DNA from: an uncultured Lachnospiraceae bacterium
Lineage (GTDB): Bacteria; Bacillota; Clostridia; Lachnospirales; Lachnospiraceae
Length of the DNA stretch: 64,000 nt
Direction: 5' to 3'
Assembly (NCBI GenBank): GCA_947566645.1
Contig: CANOKL010000005.1
Location: 92,894-156,893 of the forward strand
The position numbers and the translations under genes are program-made. The notes under the pieces were generated by a model. It did no database searches, was not told the origin of the DNA, and was given only the letters and a program-made list of their open reading frames with translations. Position 1 is the first letter of the stretch; each line of letters opens with the position of its first letter. This document shows, in pieces, positions 1 to 9,064 of this stretch.

Positions 1-2382
1 TGCAATCCCGCTCTTATTACTCTGAAGAACAAAGTCATTTGCTGCAGCCATCATCTTTGCAGATTCGCCAAGCAAAGCAAGGCCGTCTCTTAAGTTCCCG
101 TCCTCACACACAACATAAATGGTTGCTTTTCTTGAATTCGGAACATTCATCTCTGAGCGTACATTACGCACCCCGCGGATGATCTCCTGGTAGTGCGACA
201 GAATCTCCTCCGCCTTCGGATCCGCCCACTCTTCCTCATATACCGGCCATTTTGACATCATAAGAGACTCTTCCTCAGGCGCCACCTTACTATAGATTTC
301 CTCAGATACGAACGGCATATACGGATGCAGAAGCTTTAATGCATTTTTAAGAACCTCGCGGAGAGTCCACAGCGCGGCATTCGCTCCTGCCGGATTCTCT
401 TCTGCATGGTAAATACGATACTTGGACAGTTCAATATACCAGTCGCAGAACTCATCCCATATAAAATCATAGATCTTGGACAGTGCGATTCCAAGCTCGA
501 ACTTATCCATATTCTCCGTTACTTCTTTTACAACCGTATTGCACCTGGAGAGGAGCCAGCGGTCCGCGGGGTTGAATTCCTCATCCCCTGGTCTGGTAAT
601 CTCTTTTCCATCCACATTCATAAGGATGAACCTGGACGCATTCCACACCTTGTTGGCAAAGTTCCGGCTTGCCTCAACTCTCTCATGATAAAAACGCATG
701 TCATTTCCCGGTGCATTTCCAGTAATCAGCGTCATACGCAGGGCATCCGCACCGTACTGGTCAATGATCTCCAGAGGATCAATTCCGTTTCCAAGAGATT
801 TGCTCATCTTCCTGCCCTGGGAATCTCTTACAAGCCCGTGGATAAATACGGTGTGGAACGGCGATTTTCCCGTGTGGGCGTAACCGGAAAATACCATGCG
901 GATTACCCAGAAGAAAATGATGTCATAGCCCGTCACCAGTACATCTGTCGGATAGAAATAGTCAAGGTCCTCTGTCTTTTCCGGCCATCCAAGAGTTGAA
1001 AACGGCCACAGGGCGGAACTGAACCAGGTGTCCAGGGTATCCTCATCCTGTGTAAAATGAGTGCATCCGCACTTCGGACATTTCTCCGGCATTCCTCTTG
1101 ATACAACCACCTCGCCGCATTCATCACAGTAATATGCCGGAATCCGGTGTCCCCACCAGATCTGACGTGAGATACACCAGTCGCGGATATTCTCCAGCCA
1201 GTGGAGGTAGATCTTATCAAACCGCTCTGGCACAAACTTCAGATCCCCGTTCTTCACTGCCTCAATCGCCGGCTTTGCCAGTTCCTCCATCCGTACAAAC
1301 CACTGCTGCTTAACGAGCGGCTCTACGGTTGTATGGCACCGGTCATGAGTTCCCACATTATGGCTGTGGGGCTGGATCTTTACAAGAAGTCCCTGCTCCT
1401 TTAGCTCCTCTACGATCAGCCTTCTCGCCTCATAGCGATCCATTCCCGCATATTTCCCGCCATTTTCATTGATAGTGGCATCGTCATTCATGATGTTGAT
1501 TTCCGGCAGGTTATGGCGCTTTCCAACTTCAAAGTCATTGGGGTCATGGGCCGGTGTGATCTTTACTGCACCGGTTCCGAACTCCTTGTCTACATAATAA
1601 TCCGCAACAATGGGAATCTCCCTGTTCACCAGCGGAAGCAGCGCTTTCTTTCCCACAATGTCCTTATAGCGCTCGTCATCCGGATGTACTGCGATGGCCG
1701 TATCCCCGAGCATCGTCTCCGGACGTGTTGTGGCAATCTCCAGATAATCCTCTGTTCCTACAATCGGATACTTAATATGCCAGAAATATCCATCCTGCTC
1801 CTCATGCTCAACCTCTGCATCTGACAGGGAGGTCTTACATACCGGACACCAGTTAATGATCCTGGAGCCTTTATAGATGTATCCCTCTTCATATAATTTA
1901 ATAAATACTTCCTCTACCGCTTTCGAGCAGCCTTCATCCATCGTAAACCGCTCTCTGTCCCAGTCGCAGGAGGAGCCAAGCTTCTTAAGCTGCGCCTCAA
2001 TGGTCCCGGCATACTCTTCCTTCCACTGCCAGGTTCTCTCTAGGAACTTCTCCCGTCCAAGCTCCTTTTTATCAATTCCTTCTTCCTTTAACTGGTTTGT
2101 CACCTTTACCTCTGTAGAAATTGCCGCATGATCCGTTCCCGGAACCCACAAGGCATTGTAGCCCTGCATCCTCTTATAACGGATCAGAATATCCTGCAGG
2201 GTGTTATCAAGGGCATGCCCCATATGAAGCTTACCGGTAATATTCGGCGGGGGCATCACGGTTGTAAAGGGTTTTCTGCTTCTGTCCACTTCTGCGTGAA
2301 AATACTTGTTATCACACCATTTTTCATATAATTTGGCTTCAATCGCCTTCGGGTTGTAAGTTGTCTCCAGATTCTGGCTCAT
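1..2382 (-). CDS. valS: Valine--tRNA ligase (3' end beyond window)
   Basis: Class I aminoacyl-tRNA synthetase that charges tRNA-Val in the cytoplasm. I read 794 codons without a stop from the ATG at 2382 to the window edge, so the C-terminal part (anticodon-binding end and coiled coil) is missing here. The protein starts [20 protein letters not shown]. The HIGH-type motif HMGH lies near residues 53-56 after PPPNITG, and KMSKS lies near residue 525. The editing-domain region carries the [13 protein letters not shown] stretch. The gene follows a T-box leader, which fits amino-acid-responsive control. Family assignment is secure. Confidence 0.97.
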   Translation of the reverse strand, partial: MSQNLETTYNPKAIEAKLYEKWCDNKYFHAEVDRSRKPFTTVMPPPNITGKLHMGHALDNTLQDILIRYKRMQGYNALWVPGTDHAAISTEVKVTNQLKEEGIDKKELGREKFLERTWQWKEEYAGTIEAQLKKLGSSCDWDRERFTMDEGCSKAVEEVFIKLYEEGYIYKGSRIINWCPVCKTSLSDAEVEHEEQDGYFWHIKYPIVGTEDYLEIATTRPETMLGDTAIAVHPDDERYKDIVGKKALLPLVNREIPIVADYYVDKEFGTGAVKITPAHDPNDFEVGKRHNLPEINIMNDDATINENGGKYAGMDRYEARRLIVEELKEQGLLVKIQPHSHNVGTHDRCHTTVEPLVKQQWFVRMEELAKPAIEAVKNGDLKFVPERFDKIYLHWLENIRDWCISRQIWWGHRIPAYYCDECGEVVVSRGMPEKCPKCGCTHFTQDEDTLDTWFSSALWPFSTLGWPEKTEDLDYFYPTDVLVTGYDIIFFWVIRMVFSGYAHTGKSPFHTVFIHGLVRDSQGRKMSKSLGNGIDPLEIIDQYGADALRMTLITGNAPGNDMRFYHERVEASRNFANKVWNASRFILMNVDGKEITRPGDEEFNPADRWLLSRCNTVVKEVTENMDKFELGIALSKIYDFIWDEFCDWYIELSKYRIYHAEENPAGANAALWTLREVLKNALKLLHPYMPFVSEEIYSKVAPEEESLMMSKWPVYEEEWADPKAEEILSHYQEIIRGVRNVRSEMNVPNSRKATIYVVCEDGNLRDGLALLGESAKMMAAANDFVLQSNKSGIA

Positions 2383-2505
2383 TGTTCTTCTCCTCGCTCT
2401 CTTTAGATTGTTCCATAGTATGGATTCACAGCAACTGCTCAGCAGATCATAACTGCAAAGGTGCCGGGCAGTTATGTTTCACATTTTATTCACATTTCAG
2501 GACGT

Positions 2506-2532
2506 AAAAAATCGCCCTTTTTAAAGGGCGAT
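2506..2532 (-). terminator. T-box-controlled intrinsic terminator
   Basis: The minus strand reads ATCGCCCTTT, a very short AA turn, AAAGGGCGAT, then a run of T. It is the terminator half of the valS T-box switch, lying between the T-box bulge and the valS start. Confidence 0.88.
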
Positions 2533-2880
2533 TGTGACCGCGGTACCACCTTTATTGGTTCTTCTCTTATTCTTTAACGGGAACGACTCCGGGACAGCTT
2601 AGCCATTATGGTTCTCAGGTGACTGTAATCATGATTGGAATTCAGCGATTCCTTAATTTTTATACAGTTCCTAAGTCCTCCTGTTCCATGGGTTCAGCGG
2701 TCCGGCTCGGAAGCTACCTTCCACATCCTACAATCTTAAGCGCCTCTCAGCCTGCGGGCTGCTCTCTCTGTCAGGGTAATGATGTGTACTCCTCTTCTTC
2801 ATTGCCTTTGCTTCTTTTAAAACTTTTCTACTAATACCTCGTCAGCTTCTTTAAGCTAATGAATATCATAGCTATCTGAA
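2506..2880 (-). promoter_or_regulatory. T-box riboswitch leader of valS
   Basis: On the minus strand this 5' leader carries the conserved T-box bulge sequence GGTGGTACCGCGG (2538-2550), followed at once by a strong terminator hairpin and then the valS ribosome-binding region. Upstream are Stem I-like elements, including GAGGAGTACAC and AGAGAG. T-boxes bind uncharged tRNA and switch from terminator to antiterminator. A GTA triplet inside GATTGTAGGAT (about 2728-2738) is a possible valine specifier codon, but I could not fold Stem I well enough to be sure. The 5' boundary is approximate. Confidence 0.92.
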
Positions 2881-2929
2881 AGCGTTTTGTCAAGGCTGGG
2901 CTTGAAATTTTCAGAAAGTCTTAAGAGAT

Positions 2930-3652
2930 CTACTCTGCCGCCTTATCGGTCGGAAGCTTTTCTACGGTTGTATGCTCACAGTCATCACTGGCCGGATCAC
3001 CTACCTGTACCGGATAGTCATTTTTCATCTGCCACTCATACCATCCGCCGTCATAGACAGAAATATTTTCATAACCATTCTCATAGAGCACAAGGAACGG
3101 AACGCATGCTCTCCATCCTGTTCCGCAGTAGAAGGAAAGATGGTTGTCCAACGTAAAATCACAGTCCTCCCATACCTTCTTAATGCCTTCCAGATCCTTC
3201 ACTGTACCATCGTCATTTGTAAAATCAGCCACGTCGAATGCCGTCCTTGCTCCTTTGCCCCACACGGCTCCTTCCGGCTCTCCTGCCCTGTCAATATAAT
3301 TATATCCGCTTGTCTTACCAAGCCACTCTTCCTCGCTCCGGATACTTACGAGTTTGAAATTCTCATCATTTTCAAGCCTGTCCTTTGCATCCCCGGCAGA
3401 CACCCAATATTCTGGATGTGCCGGGACTGTTGTGCCGAAGCTGTCTGCCTTTGTCCCTTCATTTACATCCTTCTCCAAGTCATATCCTGCCGCCTTCCAT
3501 GCCTCCAGGCCGCCGTTTAAAATCTTGACATCCTCAACGCCTGCCCACAGGTACGCGTATGCCACACGCGCAACGCCGGCAGGATCCCCGCCATAAAGAA
3601 TCACCTTTGTGTCTTTTGTAATGCCATGGGAAAGCAGGTATTCTTCTATCTC
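2930..3652 (-). pseudogene. Rhodanese-like sulfurtransferase, 5' truncated
   Basis: The translation is the C-terminal two thirds of a two-domain rhodanese (thiosulfate/3-mercaptopyruvate sulfurtransferase). The active-site loop CGTGWRA follows HLSFYCG, with a second rhodanese-type segment VILYGGDPAGVARVAYAYLW near the N-end. Homology continues upstream of the first usable start (GTG at 3604) as EIEEYLLSHGITKDTK and stops at an in-frame TAG at 3653-3655. Signal peptide and first part of the N-terminal domain are absent. This looks like a gene cut by the arrival of the adjacent AT-rich DNA. A shortened protein from the GTG cannot be excluded, but no good ribosome-binding site precedes it. Confidence 0.75.
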
Positions 3653-3683
3653 CTACTGTCACAGACAGTCCATTTAAGTAAAC

Positions 3684-4352
3684 TTACCTTTCATCCAGAT
3701 TTACGACTCCCTGAAAAAATGTTATCTCGTTAAACACAGAAATATGAACTTTGTTATTTATATGATAAAATTCAATATTTTTATTTTTTAATTTAAGTTC
3801 ATTCTTTTCTGCATCAATCAAAACAGGAATATCAAGGATTTTCAGCAGATACACGTCGACGGCATCCCCTATCTTGACTGGAGTTCCCCCCTTTTTGTAT
3901 ATTGTACAGTTTACCACTCCGTTATTAATATACGAAGAGTTCGTGTTAAAATGCGCAAGAGAATAACTGCCATATGTAAAAAACAGCTTATTACCTTTTA
4001 AAGAGCGTACAATTGGATACGGACTATACTTTGTTCGTCCATCTTTTTTATAGCCAATATACAAAAAATCTTCTATTCTACATCTTAATGGTATTTTATG
4101 CGATAATATTCCTAATAAAATAACCCTGGTATAGAAAAAAAACAGATCAATCCAAATATAGATAAAGCTAATAGAAGCAAAAACAACTACCCTCACAGCA
4201 GATAATTCAGTCAACTGCTCACTGAATGCTATAAACAGCGAACTTAAGAGTAGCAAAGACAAAGTTTGAACTAATATAATAATAAGCAGAGCAAAAATGT
4301 TAGCTTTTCGCTTTTGCAAAATCGATCTGTTTGGTATCATTACAATCACCAT
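3684..4352 (-). CDS. Hypothetical membrane protein, two N-terminal helices
   Basis: I do not recognise the family. The 222-residue product has two strongly hydrophobic stretches (about residues 18-45 and 53-80) with little between them. A hydrophilic C-terminal domain of about 130 residues follows, with beta-rich patterning and many Lys, Asn and Tyr. Codon use is noticeably AT-rich compared with valS. The start is ambiguous: ATG at 4352, or ATG at 4340, which has GGGATGGTG upstream at better spacing. It lies between the truncated rhodanese and the large surface protein, in what looks like accessory DNA. A role in anchoring or sensing is only a guess. Confidence 0.6.
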   Translation of the reverse strand: MVIVMIPNRSILQKRKANIFALLIIILVQTLSLLLLSSLFIAFSEQLTELSAVRVVVFASISFIYIWIDLFFFYTRVILLGILSHKIPLRCRIEDFLYIGYKKDGRTKYSPYPIVRSLKGNKLFFTYGSYSLAHFNTNSSYINNGVVNCTIYKKGGTPVKIGDAVDVYLLKILDIPVLIDAEKNELKLKNKNIEFYHINNKVHISVFNEITFFQGVVNLDER

Positions 4353-4384
4353 CCCATATAATTAGATTTATAAGGATATAATTC

Positions 4385-4452
4385 AGGAATTGTTGGAGAA
4401 GCGAAACATATCCAAGGCTGATATAACAACACATATTAATCCAACAATTCCT
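4385..4452. repeat. 13-bp inverted repeat with 42-bp spacer
   Basis: AGGAATTGTTGGA (4385-4397) is matched by its perfect reverse complement at 4440-4452. It lies between the surface-protein terminator and the small membrane-protein gene. It could be a weak hairpin or the ends of a short decayed element. Confidence 0.5.
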
Positions 4453-4487
4453 TTTATGTTATATAGTGAACCGTTAAAATCTTAAAA

Positions 4488-4530
4488 ATACTATTCGGAT
4501 AAAAAGTGCCATCTTTTATCCGAATAGTAT
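4488..4530 (-). terminator. Intrinsic terminator, 17-bp perfect stem
   Basis: ATACTATTCGGATAAAA (4488-4504) pairs perfectly with 4514-4530 around a 9-nt loop. On the minus strand the stem is followed by ATTTTTAAGATTTTA. It lies 9 bp after the stop codon of the large surface protein. Confidence 0.85.
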
Positions 4531-4538
4531 TATATCAT

Positions 4539-7500
4539 CTATTCTTTCACATCAGGAATCTCATAATCCTTTAAAGGTGCTAGATCACCAAAAATACGGG
4601 AAGCACGACCATTGCCTAATACATTAGTGGGCTCATCAGTATATGCCATAGAATTAATCGTAGTAATCCGTCCATTTGGATCCAGTGAAAAAACATCCCA
4701 TTCCGTACCACCATACCCCGTAGGAACTTGGAATGTACGAAGAAGCTGATTTCCCTTAAAAATACGTACAGTTGCATTGGAATATGACATGTCTGTAGAT
4801 GATGATGAATTACGGTTTGTATAATCATGTACTGCATAGTGAATGTCATCCATGCCCTCAAAATTAGTAATCGTAATGGTTTCTGGGCCGTAAGAATCAG
4901 TATCATCTGTATCCAAATTAGCATAGTACGGATATGGCTCATCGTCCCCATAATACACATGCATTTTAGATTCAGCATCAGTATTCGCGACCAAATGGGA
5001 ATCCAAATCTGCTGGTGTAGAACCCCAGGTCAAAATAATGCGATAGTATCCTTCACTCATAGCGGGCGACATAGTTTCACTGATACTTGGATTATCATCT
5101 GCTGCGCCTGGATAAATAACAATGTTGTAACTTATATCAGAATATCCATCTTTAGATGCAGTTAATGTATAGTTTCCACTTGGCAGCCCCATAATTTTTC
5201 CAAATAATTCTATCGTGTCATACCGAAACTCACCGTTATTGTCAGTGGTTAAAGTTCTAAGAGCTGCATTTGACTCCTCCATACTATTCCAACCGTTATA
5301 AAGTTTTAGTGTGACGCCTGAAATCGGACTATTGTTTGTTGCATCCCGAATAACACCATGAAATCCTCCCATACCAGCGCCAGGAGTCAACTCAATCAAC
5401 CCCATTGGATGATTCTCGCCATCATATACCGCCTCCCTACTTGTAAAGCAAATATATCCATTCTTTGAGATGTCCACTTTGAGAGATCCATCTGGAACAG
5501 CAACTCTAAATTTTCCATTCCTATCCGTTTCGGCTGATGCTACAACAACGTTATCTTTACTCACCTTAATAGATGCACCTTCAATTACGCTATTATGATC
5601 GGTTGCATCAATAACAGTGCCTTCTAACATACTATCTGCAGATTGAAGCGAAAGAGGCACAATTTGTCGATTGCCACTGACCACAAATGACTTGGAAATA
5701 TTTGTACCGCTGAGGCTAGCAAATGCTTGATATATACCTTCATACAAATAAATTACATGTGGTGATGTTCCAAAATCGCCGGATGCATGGCCCTGTTTAG
5801 CAATTGAGATCTGTGTACCATTGACTTGCTGTCCGTTTTTATCCAAGACCTGAACTTCTGTCCGATATGTCTTATTAGTGCAAGAACCACCGCCAAACGT
5901 TATTTTTCCACCAAAGGGACTGTCCATTGAGTTAAGAACAGAAACAAAAAACTCAGCAGGTACACCAGGCAGAAAATAAATTGGAGCCGTAAAATCTAAA
6001 ATTTGCAACTTGGCAATATCACCCTTTAAACCATCTGAAATTTTGTATCCACACTTGACAGCAACAGTTGCATACCACTCTGCCTTCCCAGATACACATA
6101 GGCCACATGCATGTTTGGAATCTAGCGTATCTGTGACATCATCAGCACCGGTTTCAGCTGTGGCAGTAAATTTCGCGCCGGCCTCTGCAGTTACACCCGC
6201 ATTTAGAACACCTCCCAAAAGTTCAACACCGATGTCAATATTGGGACCCATTTTAACCTCGGCTTTACCCTCTGCCATTACGCTAACTGAATTTTCCTTT
6301 TTCTTTATGTCTGTTCTACCAGTATCAGAGTTGTACTTGAACCCACTTGTTTGTTTTGATGACATTTTTATACTAACGCTACCAGAAAGTTTCCAGTCCA
6401 ACTTAGCAGATGGTTTCGCGTATACGTCTAGTCCAGTAATTGGTGTAGGCAACTTAATACCCCTTGTGTCAAATTGGTATACTACGTTTTTCCATTCATT
6501 TGTATTGTCAGTAGACATGCTTGCTTTTGCTTCTGCAGACACTTCCGTCATAAAGCTAACAGAACACTCAAAATAATCCGCTGAAAACAAATGTGCATCA
6601 TACGACATCTTCACATTACCCGTAACCTTGCCTGTAATAGAACCAGTAAGAGTTATACCGTTTTCAAATGTATGACTGACACTAGGATTGAAACTACCAC
6701 TGAGACTAGCATCAACATCTATGATTTCCCACTGTGCGTTAATATTCCTATCATCAATGGTAATATCTTCGTTAGTCTCTGATTCACCGTCAAAGTTCTC
6801 CTGTTGTGTATCAATTTCGTTAGCCGTACCAGAAGAATCAGTATTAGCATCTAGTGCTTCTAGATCTACTTTCAAAACATCATAGAAGTCTTTCATGAGG
6901 GCACTCTTATCTTGAGTCAAAGTGATTGTTCCATTATCCTTAGATACAGTTCCAATCTTAAACAGCCACGTAGTGCCTTCTATGTAAATAATATCGCCCA
7001 CCTGCAAACTTTGGATTTGATCGTTCGCATCAGCAAAGATAAAATTATGGTCTGGAATAGCCTCACCTTCCACATCAATGTCAATCACCTCAAATCCGTT
7101 GACAAGGTTTTCTGTGGGAATGACTTTGACCGATTCCTTCAAGACACCAAAATTGGTTGTACGATCATTATCAAAATTAATGACTGAATCTTCACCATAC
7201 GTTTCAGTCACACTATCGACCGTTTGAGTTTCAAATTCTTTATAGGTAGCAGTATACTGGTTTGATACATACGTCGGATCTACATCCTCTCCTGTTCCAT
7301 ATAACGTAGCACGTACAACAAAATTAGTTGGAAGCACACCCTCAATAGGAAGGGTTATAGTGGTCATCTCGCCATAATCTTCCGTATAGCCACTCGCGGT
7401 AGCAACAGGCGTTGTATTTAAGTTGGAATTTTGTGCACCTTCGGACCAATCACTTCCGCTCATCTGATCTTCAAAAAATTCTACGGCCATCATACACTGG

Positions 7501-8642
7501 GAATTTGTATTATATGTGACGATAACATCATTTTCGATGACATCAATGCCAGTAATGGAATAAATAGTTTCCGACTCGTCAGATGCAGCATATAAATCGT
7601 TATCTGAACCATCTGGATTACCCCAACCTGCGTAGAGCGTCAAATCGCTTGTCACTGGCAAACTAAAATCATATTCTGACAAAGAAGCCGACTCTGTATA
7701 CCAACCAGTGAAACGGTATAGTTGCCTTGTTGGGTCTGCGGGTCTTTCTACTGTTGCTCCAGATTTCAACATCTGTGCTTGATAAATACCAGCCGATCCA
7801 TCATTCATATCAAACGTGATTCGGTAAGTTTCATTATCCCCACTAGAATTAATCCAATGTGCATACAATGTTATATTCGCTGTAATAACTGTATTAAAAT
7901 CAAATTTCCGACCATTATTTACTCCCGTATACCAACCATCAAAAATATATCCATTCCGAGTTGGATTAGCTGGCTGTTTAGCTAATCCATTCTTTTTAAC
8001 AACCTGAGATTCGACTATGCTTCCACCGTTACTGTTGAATATAACAGTATACGTTTGATTCTTATTGGATGCAGGCTCCACTGTAACTTTACAAGATGAG
8101 GTATACATTTTTTTTGCTGTCTTAACCTTTACCTTAATGGTTGCTGTACCCTTGGCTTTGGCTGTCACTATACCACTCTTATTTACTACAGCAATTTCAG
8201 GTCTATTAGAACTCCATGTGTATTTTGCCTTCTTCGGCTTGTTTTTGACAGACAATTTAGTCGTCTTTCCCGGCGTCACAAACAATTTGTTCTTAGATAA
8301 TTTAGGTTTTTTAACAGTAACCTTATAAAACAATTTTGTTGTTTTTGAGTTTTTCTTTATAGAAACTACAACTTTCGTTGTTCCGTTTTTAATTCCCTTG
8401 ACTTTTCCTTTTTTAGATACGGCAACAATGTTTTTGTTTGCAGATTTATACGTGATTTTTGCCCCTTGGGGTGTATTCTTTACTTTAATCTTATCTGAAC
8501 CCCCAACCACAATACTGGTCGCTTTTTTCGTAAGCTTAGGTTTTGCAGCTGCCTTAACAGTCATTTCTGTAATGGGCAACAGCGAAGTAACCATCAGAAA
8601 AGATAGCAGTATTGCAATAAATCTTACAGTGCTCTTTTTCAT
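4539..8642 (-). CDS. Very large secreted surface protein (Big_2, InlB-type repeats, carboxypeptidase-regulatory-like)
   Basis: About 1,367 residues. The start at 8642 is chosen over 8660 because AAAGGA sits nine bases before it. A signal peptide (MKKSTVRFIAILLSFLM, cleaved after VKAAA) is followed by two Big_2/Ig-like domains (about 30-110 and 110-190). Two Listeria-Bacteroides (InlB B) repeats follow at about 195-337, each ending in a GW(Y/T)..LYA(H/G)W pattern. Next is a long beta-rich central region of unknown fold. Two carboxypeptidase-regulatory-like modules lie near 1004 and 1090. A C-terminal domain from about 1197 (ILTWGSTPADLDSHL) resembles DUF2135/YfaP. No LPXTG motif or C-terminal membrane anchor is visible. 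The product is probably exported and wall-associated, perhaps in adhesion; that role is inference. A strong terminator follows. Confidence 0.85.
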   Translation of the reverse strand: MKKSTVRFIAILLSFLMVTSLLPITEMTVKAAAKPKLTKKATSIVVGGSDKIKVKNTPQGAKITYKSANKNIVAVSKKGKVKGIKNGTTKVVVSIKKNSKTTKLFYKVTVKKPKLSKNKLFVTPGKTTKLSVKNKPKKAKYTWSSNRPEIAVVNKSGIVTAKAKGTATIKVKVKTAKKMYTSSCKVTVEPASNKNQTYTVIFNSNGGSIVESQVVKKNGLAKQPANPTRNGYIFDGWYTGVNNGRKFDFNTVITANITLYAHWINSSGDNETYRITFDMNDGSAGIYQAQMLKSGATVERPADPTRQLYRFTGWYTESASLSEYDFSLPVTSDLTLYAGWGNPDGSDNDLYAASDESETIYSITGIDVIENDVIVTYNTNSQCMMAVEFFEDQMSGSDWSEGAQNSNLNTTPVATASGYTEDYGEMTTITLPIEGVLPTNFVVRATLYGTGEDVDPTYVSNQYTATYKEFETQTVDSVTETYGEDSVINFDNDRTTNFGVLKESVKVIPTENLVNGFEVIDIDVEGEAIPDHNFIFADANDQIQSLQVGDIIYIEGTTWLFKIGTVSKDNGTITLTQDKSALMKDFYDVLKVDLEALDANTDSSGTANEIDTQQENFDGESETNEDITIDDRNINAQWEIIDVDASLSGSFNPSVSHTFENGITLTGSITGKVTGNVKMSYDAHLFSADYFECSVSFMTEVSAEAKASMSTDNTNEWKNVVYQFDTRGIKLPTPITGLDVYAKPSAKLDWKLSGSVSIKMSSKQTSGFKYNSDTGRTDIKKKENSVSVMAEGKAEVKMGPNIDIGVELLGGVLNAGVTAEAGAKFTATAETGADDVTDTLDSKHACGLCVSGKAEWYATVAVKCGYKISDGLKGDIAKLQILDFTAPIYFLPGVPAEFFVSVLNSMDSPFGGKITFGGGSCTNKTYRTEVQVLDKNGQQVNGTQISIAKQGHASGDFGTSPHVIYLYEGIYQAFASLSGTNISKSFVVSGNRQIVPLSLQSADSMLEGTVIDATDHNSVIEGASIKVSKDNVVVASAETDRNGKFRVAVPDGSLKVDISKNGYICFTSREAVYDGENHPMGLIELTPGAGMGGFHGVIRDATNNSPISGVTLKLYNGWNSMEESNAALRTLTTDNNGEFRYDTIELFGKIMGLPSGNYTLTASKDGYSDISYNIVIYPGAADDNPSISETMSPAMSEGYYRIILTWGSTPADLDSHLVANTDAESKMHVYYGDDEPYPYYANLDTDDTDSYGPETITITNFEGMDDIHYAVHDYTNRNSSSSTDMSYSNATVRIFKGNQLLRTFQVPTGYGGTEWDVFSLDPNGRITTINSMAYTDEPTNVLGNGRASRIFGDLAPLKDYEIPDVKE

Positions 8643-8899
8643 AATTTTAAATCCTTTCATGGTGTATTGCTTAATCTTTGCATAAGTAACTCTTGATAAT
8701 CTTGCTATATAACAAGATTGGGCGAATGGCGAATATCGCTTGCCGCCAAAGAACCCCCCAAGCCATAATTAGATCAATGTCAAATCCACTATCTGAAATG
8801 AATAAAAAGGTACTGGATATCAATAACACTAACATATTTTACTAAATATTGTGTCAGTAGCATAATATTGCGGAATTTATGAATTCGCTCATTTATAAC
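8643..8899. other. AT-rich upstream region of the surface-protein gene
   Basis: No credible ORF. It should hold the promoter of the leftward surface-protein gene. I see no consensus promoter I would defend. A C-run (about 8754-8761) interrupts otherwise AT-rich DNA. Confidence 0.3.
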
Positions 8900-9051
8900 A
8901 TGACCCAACTCAATTACTATACTGTCTTGCTGATCATGCCTTTCCGAAATAGAGTATAAAAACGTAATTGTAACTAGCCACGCTAATATTTTCCACGTTT
9001 ATCATCGTAAAAGCATGCCAACATGACATAAGATTAATTGAGTCGGGTCAT
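8900..9051. repeat. 152-bp element bounded by 17-bp inverted repeats (MITE-like)
   Basis: ATGACCCAACTCAATTA (8900-8916) is mirrored at 9035-9051 with one mismatch (16/17). The inside is AT-rich and non-coding. Size and terminal inverted repeats fit a small non-autonomous element, but I find no clear target-site duplication. Confidence 0.45.
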
Positions 9052-9064
9052 AGTAAGAATTATA

